In this document: one piece after another, positions 54,316-63,718 of the stretch
How positions within the stretch are numbered: the first letter of the stretch is position 1
Layout: each line of letters starts with the position of its first letter
Assembly: GCF_001280085.1 (NCBI RefSeq)
Contig: NZ_LGED01000202.1
Location: 21,275-85,274 of the forward strand
DNA length: 64,000 bases
Origin: Saccharothrix sp. NRRL B-16348
GTDB taxonomy: Bacteria; Actinomycetota; Actinomycetes; Mycobacteriales; Pseudonocardiaceae
Reading direction: 5' to 3'
Position numbers and translations under genes: made by a program
Notes under the pieces: model-generated
Seen by the model: the letters and a program-made list of their open reading frames with translations, nothing else
The model's database searches: none
Told to the model about the DNA's origin: nothing

Positions 54316-55449
54316 GTGCGCGATCTGGTCGAGATCGGCATGGGCCGGACCGCGAGGCGGGCCTACGAGCTGGACGACCTCGAGATCATCCCGTCCCGGA
54401 GGACCCGCTCCTCGAAGGACGTCTCGACGGCGTGGCAGATCGACGCCTACCGGTTCGAGATCCCGCTGATCACCCACCCGACCGACGCGATCGTGTCGCC
54501 GGGCACGGCGGTCGCGATCGGCGAGCTGGGCGGCATGGGCGTCCTCAACGCGGAGGGCCTGTGGGCCCGGCACGGCGACGTCGAAGAGGCCCTGTTCCGG
54601 CTGGTGCAGGCCGTCGAGGACACCGACGACCCGGCCGCGCCGGTGAGGGTGCTCCAGGAGCTGCACGCCGCGCCGGTGCGGATGGACCTGATCGCCGAGG
54701 CGATCAAGCAGGTGCGCGAGTCGGGCGTCACGGTGGCGGTGCGGGTCAGCCCGCAGCGCGCGGCCGAGCTGACCCCGGACCTGCTGGCGGCCGGTGTGGA
54801 GATCCTGGTCGTGCAGGGCACGATCATCTCCGCCGAGCACGTCTCGCGCGACGGCGAGCCGCTGAACCTGAAGTCGTTCATCGCGGACCTCGACATCCCG
54901 GTCATCGCGGGCGGCGTCGGCGACTACCGGACCGCGATGCACCTGATGCGCACGGGCGCGGCGGGCGTGATCGTGGGCTACGGCTACACGCCGGGCGTGA
55001 CCACGACGGACTCGGTGCTCGGCATCGGCGTGCCGATGGCGACGGCCATCGCCGACGCCGCCGCGGCCCGCCGGGACTACCTGGACGAGACCGGTGGCCG
55101 GTACGTGCACGTGATCGCCGACGGCGGCGTGCTGACCAGCGGCGACATCGCGAAGTCGATCGCCTGCGGCGCGGACGCCGTGATGCTGGGCGAGCCGCTG
55201 GCGGCGGCGTCCGAGGCGCCGGGCCAGGGCCTGTACTGGACGGCCGCGTCGGCGCACCCGTCGGTGCCGCGCAGCCACGTGTCGACCGGCGTCGACCAGG
55301 TCGTCGACCTGCGCACGCTGCTGTTCGGCCCGTCCGTGGACCCGCGCGGCGTGACGAACCTGTTCGGCTCGCTGCGGCGGGCGATGGCGAAGACCGGCTA
55401 CTCGGACCTCAAGGAGTTCCAGAAGGTCGGCCTGACCATCCGCGGCTGA
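54316..55449 (+). CDS. guaB3: GuaB3 family IMP dehydrogenase-related protein
   Basis: 377 residues, IMPDH-like barrel without CBS domains. The active-site cysteine loop of IMPDH is missing in the corresponding segment (EILVVQGTIISAEHVS), as in all GuaB3 proteins; recent work on homologs suggests GMP reductase activity for some, but the role here is open. GTG 54316 follows GGAAGGA at 8 nt. Always adjacent to guaB in actinobacteria. Confidence 0.94.
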   Translation: MRDLVEIGMGRTARRAYELDDLEIIPSRRTRSSKDVSTAWQIDAYRFEIPLITHPTDAIVSPGTAVAIGELGGMGVLNAEGLWARHGDVEEALFRLVQAVEDTDDPAAPVRVLQELHAAPVRMDLIAEAIKQVRESGVTVAVRVSPQRAAELTPDLLAAGVEILVVQGTIISAEHVSRDGEPLNLKSFIADLDIPVIAGGVGDYRTAMHLMRTGAAGVIVGYGYTPGVTTTDSVLGIGVPMATAIADAAAARRDYLDETGGRYVHVIADGGVLTSGDIAKSIACGADAVMLGEPLAAASEAPGQGLYWTAASAHPSVPRSHVSTGVDQVVDLRTLLFGPSVDPRGVTNLFGSLRRAMAKTGYSDLKEFQKVGLTIRG

Positions 55450-55472
55450 AGTTCCCGTGAAGAAGCCCCTGC

Positions 55473-55500
55473 TCCAGGCGGGGGCTTTTTCGTGCCCGCG
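55473..55500 (+). terminator. Intrinsic terminator after guaB3
   Basis: AAGCCCCTGC/GCGGGGGCTT stem (one G-U) with a short loop and TTTTT at 55496-55500, 24 nt after the stop. Strong. Confidence 0.88.
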
Positions 55501-55560
55501 CGAGCCTGAACCGATCGAGGTCTAGCCTGTTACCGGAAGTTACGCCTAACCTCCTGTCCC

Positions 55561-57279
55561 ATGGGTGAACTCGCCGGTAACAACACCGACTACGACGTCG
55601 TGGTGGTGGGGTCGGGCTTCGGCGGCAGCGTCGCCGCGCTCCGGCTCACCGAGAAGGGCTACCGGGTGGCCGTCGTCGAGGCCGGCCGCCGGTTCGCCGA
55701 CGACGAGTTCGCCAAGACGTCCTGGGACCTGCGGCGCTACCTGTGGGCGCCCGCGCTCGGCTGCTACGGCATCCAGCGCATCCACGCCCTGCGCAGCGTG
55801 ATGATCCTGGCCGGGTCCGGCGTCGGCGGCGGGTCGCTGGTGTACGCCAACACCCTGTACCGGCCGCTCAAGCCGTTCTACGCCGACCGGCAGTGGGCGC
55901 ACATCACCGACTGGGAGGCCGAGCTCGCCCCGTTCTACGACCAGGCGAGCCGGATGCTGGGCGTGGTGGAGAACCCGACCACCACGCCGTCGGACGTGGT
56001 GATGCAGCGGGTCGCCGAGGACATGGGCGTGGCCGACAGCTACCACCCGACGCCGGTCGGCGTGTTCTTCGGCGAGCCGGGCAAGCCCGCCGAGGACCCG
56101 TACTTCGGCGGCGCGGGCCCGAGCCGGACCGGCTGCACGCAGTGCGGCGCGTGCATGTCCGGCTGCCGGGTCGGCGCGAAGAACACCCTGGTCAAGAACT
56201 ACCTGTACCTGGCGGAGCGCAACGGCGCGCGGGTGCTGCCGCTGACCACCGTCACCGACCTGCGCCAGGCGCCGGACGGCACGTGGGCGATCGGCACCCG
56301 GCGCACCGGCGGCAAGCTGCGCAAGGGCAGGCGCACGATCACCGCGGGTCAGGTCGTGCTGGCCGCCGGCACGTGGGGCACCCAGCAGTTGCTGCACCGG
56401 ATGAGGGCCGACGGCGCGCTGCCGGAGCTCTCGCCCAAGCTCGGCGAGCTGACCAGGACGAACTCCGAGTCGATCATCGGCGCGGCCCGCTTCACGGTGG
56501 ACGAGGAGCGCGACTTCAGCCAGGGCGTGGCGATCACGTCGTCCATCCACCCGGACGAGCAGACCCACATCGAGCCGGTGCGCTACGGCAAGGGCAGCAA
56601 CGCCATGGGCCTGCTCCAGACGCTGGCCACGGACGGCGCGAAGTCCACCCCGCGCATCCTGCAGTTCCTGTCCCAGGCGGTCCGCCACCCGCTCCGGCTG
56701 GCCCGGCTCATGTCGGTGCACCGGTGGAGCGAGCGGACGGTGATCCTGCTGGTGATGCAGAGCCTCGACAACTCCATCACCACGTTCACCAAGAAGGGGC
56801 TGTTCGGCCGCAAGCTCACCTCGAAGCAGGGGCACGGGCAGCCGAACCCGACGTTCATCGAGGCCGGTCACCGGGCGAACCTGCGCGCGGCCGAGCACAT
56901 CGACGGCATCGCGGGCGGCACGTGGGGCGAGCTGTTCAACATCCCCCTGACCGCGCACTTCATCGGCGGCTGCCCGATCGGCTCCGACCCGTCCAGCGGC
57001 GTCATCGACCCCTACCACCGGGTCTTCGGCTACCCGGGCCTGTCCGTGGTGGACGGCTCGGCGATCTCGGCGAACCTGGGCGTGAACCCGTCGCTCACCA
57101 TCACCGCGCAGGCCGAGCGGGCGTTCTCGGTGTGGCCGAACAAGGGCGAGCCGGACCGGCGTCCCGACCAGTCGGCGGGCTACCGGCGGATCGCACCGGT
57201 GGCGCCGAAGAAGCCGGCCGTGCCCGCCGACGCCCCCGGCGCCCTGCGGCTGCCGATCGTGGAGGTCAAGTCGACCTGA
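55561..57279 (+). CDS. GMC-family oxidoreductase, cholesterol oxidase-like (Rv3409c/ChoD position)
   Basis: 572 residues, flavoprotein. FAD-binding VVVGSGFGGSVAALR at the N-terminus, GSGVGGGSLVYAN, and the C-terminal GMC signature region VVDGSAISANLGVNPSLTI. A cysteine cluster CTQCGACMSGC (near 198-208) is typical of this ChoD-type subgroup and looks able to hold an iron-sulfur cluster. No signal peptide, so probably cytosolic; true sterol oxidase activity is unproven for the group. ATG 55561 is not preceded by a clear ribosome binding site. Confidence 0.88.
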   Translation: MGELAGNNTDYDVVVVGSGFGGSVAALRLTEKGYRVAVVEAGRRFADDEFAKTSWDLRRYLWAPALGCYGIQRIHALRSVMILAGSGVGGGSLVYANTLYRPLKPFYADRQWAHITDWEAELAPFYDQASRMLGVVENPTTTPSDVVMQRVAEDMGVADSYHPTPVGVFFGEPGKPAEDPYFGGAGPSRTGCTQCGACMSGCRVGAKNTLVKNYLYLAERNGARVLPLTTVTDLRQAPDGTWAIGTRRTGGKLRKGRRTITAGQVVLAAGTWGTQQLLHRMRADGALPELSPKLGELTRTNSESIIGAARFTVDEERDFSQGVAITSSIHPDEQTHIEPVRYGKGSNAMGLLQTLATDGAKSTPRILQFLSQAVRHPLRLARLMSVHRWSERTVILLVMQSLDNSITTFTKKGLFGRKLTSKQGHGQPNPTFIEAGHRANLRAAEHIDGIAGGTWGELFNIPLTAHFIGGCPIGSDPSSGVIDPYHRVFGYPGLSVVDGSAISANLGVNPSLTITAQAERAFSVWPNKGEPDRRPDQSAGYRRIAPVAPKKPAVPADAPGALRLPIVEVKST

Positions 57280-57286
57280 TCGCCCT

Positions 57287-58258
57287 ATGGTGGGAGGTGT
57301 GGCCACGCAGCCGTTCGCGTCCAGCGCCGACCTCACCCCGAAGGACGAGCGGTTCGTCGAACTCGCCGACGGCGTCTACACCCTCACCGCCGAGGGCGAT
57401 CCGAACGTCGGCGCGATCGAGGGCGAGGACTTCCTGGTCTGCGTCGAGGCCCGGGCCACGCCGACGGCCGCCCGGCGCTGGCTCGACCTGCTCCGCGAGC
57501 GCACCGACAAGCCTGTCCGCCACCTGGTCCTGAGCCACTACCATGCGGTCCGCACGCTCGGCGCGAGCGCGTTCGACGCCGCCGAGATCATCGCGCACGA
57601 GAACACCAGGGCGTTGATCGCCGAACGCGGCCGCGAGGACTGGCTCAGCGAGCACGCCCGCATGCCCCGGCTGTTCGAGGAGCCCGAGGGCATCCCCGGC
57701 CTCACGTGGCCGACCGTCACGTTCTCCGACCGCCTCACCATCCCGCTCGGCGGCGACCGGGGCGAGGTGGAGCTGCGCTACTGCGGTCGCGGCCACACCG
57801 CGGGCGACATCGTGGCGTGGCTGCCCCACCAGCGCATCCTGTTCGCCGGCGACCTGGTCGAGGCGCAGGCCGCGCTCTACACCGGCGACGCGTTCCACGA
57901 CGAGTGGGCCACGTCGACGCTGGACCGCGTGGCCGCGCTGGGCGCCGAGCAGCTCGTCGGCGGGCGTGGCGCGCCGGCCCGTGACCGGACCGAGGTCGAG
58001 GCGGCCATCGGCCAGTCACGGCACTTCCTGGACGAACTCCGCCGCACGGTCGGCACCGTGCACCACGGCGGCGGCACGGTGAAGGACGCGTTCGAGGCCG
58101 CGCACGCCGCCCTGGCACCGCGCTACGGCCGGTGGCCGATCTTCGAGCACTGCCTGCCGTTCAACGTCCAGCGGTACTGGGACGAGTGCGACGGCGTGGA
58201 CTGGCCCCGGATCTGGACCGCCGAACGGGACCGCGAGGTGTGGGCGGCGTTGCGATGA
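57287..58258 (+). CDS. MBL-fold hydrolase with altered metal motif
   Basis: 323 residues with the metallo-beta-lactamase fold: GRGHTAGD, LFAGDLVE and a late HHGGG. The first metal motif, normally HxHxDH, reads HYHAVR, so only one metal site, or an altered one, can form. This variant is familiar from a group of actinobacterial MBL proteins of unknown substrate. ATG 57287, 8 nt after the GMC gene, without a clear ribosome binding site. The stop overlaps the next start (ATGA), so it acts together with the flavin monooxygenase. Confidence 0.82.
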   Translation: MVGGVATQPFASSADLTPKDERFVELADGVYTLTAEGDPNVGAIEGEDFLVCVEARATPTAARRWLDLLRERTDKPVRHLVLSHYHAVRTLGASAFDAAEIIAHENTRALIAERGREDWLSEHARMPRLFEEPEGIPGLTWPTVTFSDRLTIPLGGDRGEVELRYCGRGHTAGDIVAWLPHQRILFAGDLVEAQAALYTGDAFHDEWATSTLDRVAALGAEQLVGGRGAPARDRTEVEAAIGQSRHFLDELRRTVGTVHHGGGTVKDAFEAAHAALAPRYGRWPIFEHCLPFNVQRYWDECDGVDWPRIWTAERDREVWAALR

Positions 58259-59547
58259 CCCCGGTGCTGGTCGTCGGCGCGGGGCCGGTGGGGCTGGCCA
58301 CCGCGCTCCTGCTGGCCCGGGCGAACGTGCCGACGACCGTCCTGGAGGCCTCCCCGCACCGCGAGGCCGTCGGCAGCCGCTCCATCTGCGTCCACCGCGA
58401 CGTCCTGAACATCCTGGAACGCGTCGGCGTGGGCCAGGCCGTCGTGGACGCCGGCGTCACCTGGTACCGCGGCCGGACCTACTTCCGCGACCGCGAGGTG
58501 CTCACCGTCGAACTGCCGCGCGCCGCCGGCTTCCCGCCGTTCGTCAACACGCCCCAGACCACCGTCGAACGCATCCTGCACGACAAAGCCCTGGCCAACC
58601 CCCTCATCGACCTCCGCTACGGGCACCAGGTCGATCGCCTCCAACTCGACCCCATCACCGTCCACACCAACCGCGGGACGTTCGAGGGCACGCACTGCGT
58701 CGCCGCCGACGGCGCCCACTCCACCGTCCGCGACCTGCTCGGCATCCCGTTCGAGGGCCACTCGTTCAGCGACCGGTTCGTCATCGCCGACATCCGGGTC
58801 GACCTCGGCCACCCCGAGCCGGAGCGCCGCTTCTACTTCGACCCGCCGTGGAACCCGGGCCGCCAGGTGCTCGTCCACCCGCAGCCCGACGGCGTCCACC
58901 GCGTCGACTGGCAGGTGCCCGAGGGCTTCGAGCTGACGCCGGAGCACGTCCGGGCGATCACCGGCGACCGCCCGTACGAGATCCTCTGGCAGTCCACGTA
59001 CCGCTTCCACCAGCGCCGGGCGCAGACCTTCCGCGTCGGCCGGATCCTCCTCGCGGGCGACGCCGCGCACGTGATGAGCCCGTTCGGCGCCCGCGGCCTC
59101 AACTCCGGGATCTGCGACGCCGACAACGCCGCGTGGAAGATCGCCCTCGACCGCGCGGGCGAAGCCGGACCGCACCTCCTCGACTCCTACCACGAGGAAC
59201 GTGCCGCGGCCGCCGACGAGAACCTGCGCATCACCGGCGCGACCATGCGCTTCCTCGTGCCTCGGACGGCAGCCGAACGCGCCCACCGCGCCCACGTGCT
59301 GGAGCACGGCGTCACCGAGCAGATCGACTCCGGCAAGCTCTTCGAGCCCTTCGCCTACCGCGACTCGCCCCTCACCGCCAACGGCGGCGGCGCGCTCCGC
59401 CCGGACAGCCACCGCTACGGCCCCGGCTTCACCGTCGAGGGCGACACCCTGATCCGCCCCGACGGCCACGCCGCCGCCACCGCGACCGACCTCGACCAGG
59501 CCCTGCGCCGGGCCAAGGGCTTCACCTCCGCCGAGGCGTCACGGTGA
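58255..59547 (+). CDS. FAD-dependent aromatic-ring monooxygenase (PheA/TfdB family), short form
   Basis: 430 residues. GAGPVGLATALLLA binds FAD, ADGAHSTVRDLLG is the middle motif and GDAAHVMSPFGARGLNSGICDADNAAWKIA the second FAD motif. Family members hydroxylate phenolic or polyketide rings with NADPH. Typical PheA-type enzymes are about 530-600 residues with a thioredoxin-like C-terminal domain; that domain is missing here. Coupled to the MBL gene by ATGA. The 3' end overlaps the converging P450 gene by 26 nt. Confidence 0.87.
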   Translation: MTPVLVVGAGPVGLATALLLARANVPTTVLEASPHREAVGSRSICVHRDVLNILERVGVGQAVVDAGVTWYRGRTYFRDREVLTVELPRAAGFPPFVNTPQTTVERILHDKALANPLIDLRYGHQVDRLQLDPITVHTNRGTFEGTHCVAADGAHSTVRDLLGIPFEGHSFSDRFVIADIRVDLGHPEPERRFYFDPPWNPGRQVLVHPQPDGVHRVDWQVPEGFELTPEHVRAITGDRPYEILWQSTYRFHQRRAQTFRVGRILLAGDAAHVMSPFGARGLNSGICDADNAAWKIALDRAGEAGPHLLDSYHEERAAAADENLRITGATMRFLVPRTAAERAHRAHVLEHGVTEQIDSGKLFEPFAYRDSPLTANGGGALRPDSHRYGPGFTVEGDTLIRPDGHAAATATDLDQALRRAKGFTSAEASR

Positions 59548-60859
59548 ACCCGTCCGGTTTCAACGTCAGCATCTCCGCCACCCGCAGCTCGTAGTCCGCC
59601 GGCGCGACCAGGTCGTACCGGCGCAGCACCGTGCCCAGCGCCAACGTCGCCTCGTGCACCGCGAACTGCCGCCCGATGCACGCCCGCTCGCCCGTCCCGA
59701 ACGGCTTGTAGACGTGCGCGGGCCGCGCCTTCACCTCCGCCGGCGCGAACCGGTCCGGGTCGAACGCCTCCGGCGACGCCCACACCGCCGGGTCCCGGTG
59801 CACCAGCGGCAGCAGCACCAGCGCCCACTGGCCGGCCCTCATCGGGTACCGCCCGCCGAGCACGGTGTCCGCCCGCGCCTCCCGCGCGAAGCCCGGCGCC
59901 GTCGGCCACAGCCGCAACGCCTCGTCCAACACCCGCCGCACGTACCGCAGCTTCGTCACCTGCTCGAACTCCGGCACCTCCGCCGAGCCCCACACCGCGT
60001 CGACCTCCGCGCGGGCCTTCTCCACCACCTCGGGGTGCCGCGACAGGTAGTACAGCGCGAACGACAGCGCGCCGGACGTCGTCTCGTGCCCGGCGATCAG
60101 GAACGTGATCACCTGGTTGCGGATGTTCACCTCGTCCAGCTCACCGGACGACAGCATCAACCCGAGCAGGTCCGACCCGCCCGACCCCCGCCGTGACCGC
60201 ACCACCTCGTCCACGACCTGCGCCAGGTAGGCGAGGTCGCGCTGGTAGCGCTCCTCCGCCTCCCGCCCGAACACCTTGCGCACCAACGGCAACATGAAGT
60301 TCTTGCGCTGCGCGTACCGCAACGACCCGGTCATCGCCCGCACGAACGGGTGGGTCTCGGACCGCGAGAACGACTCGAACGAGTACCCGAACCCGACCCG
60401 CCCGATCGTCTCCAACGTCAACTTCGTCATGTCGCCGGAGACGTCGACGACACCGCCCCGGTCCCACTTCCCGACCAGCTGCGCGGTCACGTCCACCATC
60501 GTGGGGTGGTAGGCGCGCATGGCGCTCTGCGTGAACGCGGGCAGCAGCACCTCGTGCGCCGCCTTCCAGTTCGGCTCCTCGTTGTACGCGGTGAACAGCC
60601 CGTCCCCGCCGACGTCCCGCAACGCCTCCACGCCCAGCGCCAGGTGCTTGGCGAACCGCGACTCGTCGGCCAGGTCCGCGGCCAGCTCGCCACCACCGAC
60701 GAACACGATCTCCTGGTCCAGGAACCGCCGGGTGAAGATCGGCCCGAGGTCCCGGCCCAACCGCATCGTGTCCTGCACGGGCGTGCGCCGACTGGTGCCG
60801 AGCACGTCACCCAGGAACGGCACCCGCCACTTCGGGTGCGGGATCACCGCGGTCGTCAT
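59522..60859 (-). CDS. Cytochrome P450, CYP102-like heme domain without reductase
   Basis: 445 residues. I-helix AGHETTSG, K-helix ExxR in DEALRLWP, heme loop FGTGERACIGRQFA with the Cys ligand near 395. Around the heme it resembles the P450 BM3 (CYP102) heme domain, which uses fatty acids, yet there is no fused flavin reductase, so separate redox partners are needed. ATG 60859 overlaps the SDR stop (ATGA), making an SDR-P450 operon. Substrate may be a fatty acid or alkane-like molecule, oxidised further by the SDR and perhaps the aldehyde dehydrogenase nearby. Confidence 0.93.
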   Translation of the reverse strand: MTTAVIPHPKWRVPFLGDVLGTSRRTPVQDTMRLGRDLGPIFTRRFLDQEIVFVGGGELAADLADESRFAKHLALGVEALRDVGGDGLFTAYNEEPNWKAAHEVLLPAFTQSAMRAYHPTMVDVTAQLVGKWDRGGVVDVSGDMTKLTLETIGRVGFGYSFESFSRSETHPFVRAMTGSLRYAQRKNFMLPLVRKVFGREAEERYQRDLAYLAQVVDEVVRSRRGSGGSDLLGLMLSSGELDEVNIRNQVITFLIAGHETTSGALSFALYYLSRHPEVVEKARAEVDAVWGSAEVPEFEQVTKLRYVRRVLDEALRLWPTAPGFAREARADTVLGGRYPMRAGQWALVLLPLVHRDPAVWASPEAFDPDRFAPAEVKARPAHVYKPFGTGERACIGRQFAVHEATLALGTVLRRYDLVAPADYELRVAEMLTLKPDGFTVTPRRR

Positions 60860-61647
60860 CGCTTCCCCCGGTTCGCCACGCTCATCCGCTTCATCAGCTC
60901 GTCGTTCGACATCCGCCGCTGCAACGCCGACGAGAACGCCGGGAACGCGCCACCGAGCAAGCTCATCGCCCGCAGCTCCGCCGGCGCCACGTTCACCTCC
61001 GCGAGGTTCCGCTCGACGGCCCGCACCACCCCCGCCGCGACCTGCTCCGGCGAGACGGTCCGCATCCCCGCCGGAGGCTTCGCGCCCGTGTCGGCGAACA
61101 TCCCGGCGTCCCGCACGAACCCCGGCTGCACGATCGACACACCCACCCCGCTGCCGTGCAGCTCTTCCCGCACCCCCAACGCGAAACCGCGCAACCCGAA
61201 CTTCGTCGCGTTGTACAGGGAGGCGTGCGCCGAAGCCACCTTGCCCGACAACGACCCGACGAGCACCACGTGCCCACGGCCCGCCGCCACCATCGACGGC
61301 AGCAAGCCGTGCGTCAACGCGATCGGCGCCTCCAGGTTCACCGCCAACGCCCGCTTCACCTGCTCGGCCGTGAAGTCGGCCAACGCGCCACTGGCGGGCA
61401 GCGCCGCGTTGGCGACCAGCACGTCCACCGCACCGGCCTCCTCCACCAACCGCTCGACCGCCCCGGCCTCGGCCAGGTCGACCGCCAGGGCCCGCCCGCC
61501 GACCTCGTCGGCCAGCCGCTCCAACTCGGCGACCTTCCGCCCGGTCAGCACCAGCTTCGCCCCGCGTCCCGCCAGCACGCGGGCGATCGAGTGCCCGATC
61601 CCACCCGTCGCGCCGGTCACCAACACGGTCGATCCCGAGACCCGCAT
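60856..61647 (-). CDS. Short-chain dehydrogenase/reductase
   Basis: 263 residues, classical SDR: TGATGGIG cofactor loop, NAALP (NNAG variant), catalytic Ser in VGSLSGK and YNATK (Tyr/Lys). Probably oxidises an alcohol or reduces a ketone in the same pathway as the P450 it is coupled to. ATG 61647 follows GGAGGG. The promoter region is occupied by an 18-bp perfect palindrome shared with the divergent TetR gene. Confidence 0.92.
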   Translation of the reverse strand: MRVSGSTVLVTGATGGIGHSIARVLAGRGAKLVLTGRKVAELERLADEVGGRALAVDLAEAGAVERLVEEAGAVDVLVANAALPASGALADFTAEQVKRALAVNLEAPIALTHGLLPSMVAAGRGHVVLVGSLSGKVASAHASLYNATKFGLRGFALGVREELHGSGVGVSIVQPGFVRDAGMFADTGAKPPAGMRTVSPEQVAAGVVRAVERNLAEVNVAPAELRAMSLLGGAFPAFSSALQRRMSNDELMKRMSVANRGKR

Positions 61648-61662
61648 GTGCCCTCCTGATAT

Positions 61663-61680
61663 TGTTCGTTCGAACGAACA
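61663..61680. promoter_or_regulatory. 18-bp perfect palindrome, TetR operator
   Basis: TGTTCGTTCGAACGAACA lies between the divergent SDR (start 61647) and tetR (start 61708) genes and overlaps both promoter regions. Symmetry and location are typical for autoregulating TetR repressors. Confidence 0.85.
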
Positions 61681-61707
61681 GTATCGCGGATCGACCCATG
61701 CCGGACA

Positions 61708-62283
61708 ATGAGGACCATGACGAGACCGGCCGAGACGAGGCAGCGGATCATCGCGGCCGTGCTGCGGATCATCGGTGACGACGGCGTCGCGGGCGTGACG
61801 AACCGGCGCATCGCGCAGGAGGCGGGCGTCTCGCTCGGCTCCGTCACCTACCACTTCGCCACCCAGCAGGACCTGCTGCGGGAGAGCCTGCGGCACTTCG
61901 TCACCGAGGAGACGAAGCGCTTCGGCGACCTGGCCAAGGAGAACCGGACGGAGTGCGCCGACCTCGACCAGGTGGCCGACATCGTGGGCCAGGTCGCCGA
62001 CGCCACCGGCTCGGACAGCGAGCGGATCGCGCCCTACGAGCTGTACCTGCACGCCGGGCGCGACCCGGAGCTGCGCGCCGCCGCCGCCGAGTGCTTCGCC
62101 GCCTACGACGAGCTCGCCGCGACCGTCCTGTCGGCGATCGGCGTGAAGGACGCCGACCAGGTCGCCAGTGCCGTCGTCGCCATGGTGATGGGCCTCAAGC
62201 TCCGCGCCCTCGCCACCGGCTCCGGCACCGACGACCTGGTCAACGGCCTGGTGGTGATCGCCAAGGGCGCGCTCAAAGAGTGA
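61708..62283 (+). CDS. TetR-family repressor of the SDR-P450 operon
   Basis: 191 residues: N-terminal helix-turn-helix (TRQRIIAAVLRIIGDDG ... TNRRIAQEAGVSLGSVTYHFATQQDL) and a helical ligand-binding domain ending in VNGLVVIAKGALKE. It is divergent from the SDR-P450 operon across a perfect palindrome, so it most likely represses that operon and itself, responding to a pathway substrate. ATG 61708 or 61717; both lie after the operator. The 3' end overlaps the converging aldehyde dehydrogenase by 11 nt. Confidence 0.92.
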   Translation: MRTMTRPAETRQRIIAAVLRIIGDDGVAGVTNRRIAQEAGVSLGSVTYHFATQQDLLRESLRHFVTEETKRFGDLAKENRTECADLDQVADIVGQVADATGSDSERIAPYELYLHAGRDPELRAAAAECFAAYDELAATVLSAIGVKDADQVASAVVAMVMGLKLRALATGSGTDDLVNGLVVIAKGALKE

Positions 62284-63718
62284 TGCCGGTGAGCACCATC
62301 GTGCGTTCCTCGGTGAAGTCCACCATCGCCGACCGGACGCCTTCCCGCCCGGTGCCCGACCCCTTCACCCCGCCGTACGGCATCTGGTCGGCCCGGTAGG
62401 ACGGCACGTCACCGATGATCACCCCACCGACCTCCAACTCCGCCGCCGCCGCGAACGCCACCGTCACGTCCTTCGTGAACACGCCCGCCTGAAGCCCGTA
62501 CTCCGTCGCGTTGGCCTGCTCGAACGCCTCGTCCACCGAGTCCACCACGGCCACCGCCAACACGGGCCCGAACACCTCCTGGCGCCACAACTTCGCGTCC
62601 ACCGGCACGTCCTGCACCACCGTGGGCTCCACCGTCGTCCCCGACCGCCCGCCTCCGACGTGCAGCACACCGCCGCCCGCCACGGCCTCCGCGACCCACT
62701 CCTCGACCCGCCGCGCGTTGTCCTCGTCGATCAACGGCCCGACCTCCACCTCGGGGTCGTGCGGATCCCCGGTCTTCAACCCCCGGACCGCCTCCACCAA
62801 CTTGGGCACGAACTCCGCGGCCACGTCCCGGTGCACCAACACCCGCTGCACCGCGATGCACGACTGCCCGCCCTGGTAATTCCCGAACGTCGCGATCCGG
62901 CCGGCCGCAAACCCCAGATCATCCCAATCCGCGCACACGATCGCCGCCGAGTTCGACCCCAACTCCATCAGCACGTGCTTGCGCGGCGCCGAATCCGTCA
63001 ACGACCACCCGACCTCCGTCGACCCGGTGAACGAGATGACGGGCAACCTCTCGTCCGTCACCAAGCTCTTCATGTCCGACCCGCGCACCGGCAACACGGA
63101 GAACGCGCCTTCCGGCAACTCCGTCTCCGCCAACAACTCACCCAACAACAACGCCGACAACGGCGTCGCCGACGCGGGCTTCACGATCACCGGCGCCCCC
63201 ACCGCCAACGCCGGCGCCACTTTGTGCGCCACCAGGTTCAACGGGAAGTTGAACGGCGCCACCGCCAACACGGGCCCACGCGGCACCCGCCGCACCACCG
63301 CCATCCGCCCTTCACCACCCGCATCGGTGTCCAACCGCTGCAGGTCCCCGGTGAACCGCCGCGCCTCCTCCGCCGCGAACCGAAACGTGTTGACCGCCCG
63401 CCGAACCTCCACCTCCGCCCACTTCAACGGCTTCCCGTTCTCCGCCGTGATCGTCTCCGCGATCTCCTCTGCCCGCTCCTCCAACGCCAACGACACCTGC
63501 AACAAAGCCGAAGCCCGCACATGCGCCGGCGTCCGCCGGAACTCCTTCGCCACCGCCGCCGCCGCGGCAACGGCCCGCTCCACCTGCTCCGGCCCCGGCA
63601 CCGCCACCGAGGCCACCTCTGTTCCATCGAACGGGTGATGCACAGCAAGGGCGGAAACGCCCTGCTCGGCGTGTCCAGCAATCCAACAGGGCCGTGGCTG
63701 CGGCGTAAACGCGTCCAT
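62273..63718 (-). CDS. NAD(P)-dependent aldehyde dehydrogenase
   Basis: 481 residues of the ALDH superfamily: PFNFPLNL oxyanion/cofactor region, general base in MELGSNS, nucleophile in QGGQSCIAVQR and the EVFGPVLAV end motif. Closest in feel to succinate-semialdehyde or lactaldehyde-type dehydrogenases (PRGPVLAVAPFNFP). Oxidises an aldehyde to acid; might finish the oxidation begun by the P450 and SDR next door, though it has no shared promoter with them. ATG 63718 gives MDAFTPQPRPCW. Convergent with tetR. Confidence 0.92.
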   Translation of the reverse strand: MDAFTPQPRPCWIAGHAEQGVSALAVHHPFDGTEVASVAVPGPEQVERAVAAAAAVAKEFRRTPAHVRASALLQVSLALEERAEEIAETITAENGKPLKWAEVEVRRAVNTFRFAAEEARRFTGDLQRLDTDAGGEGRMAVVRRVPRGPVLAVAPFNFPLNLVAHKVAPALAVGAPVIVKPASATPLSALLLGELLAETELPEGAFSVLPVRGSDMKSLVTDERLPVISFTGSTEVGWSLTDSAPRKHVLMELGSNSAAIVCADWDDLGFAAGRIATFGNYQGGQSCIAVQRVLVHRDVAAEFVPKLVEAVRGLKTGDPHDPEVEVGPLIDEDNARRVEEWVAEAVAGGGVLHVGGGRSGTTVEPTVVQDVPVDAKLWRQEVFGPVLAVAVVDSVDEAFEQANATEYGLQAGVFTKDVTVAFAAAAELEVGGVIIGDVPSYRADQMPYGGVKGSGTGREGVRSAMVDFTEERTMVLTGITL

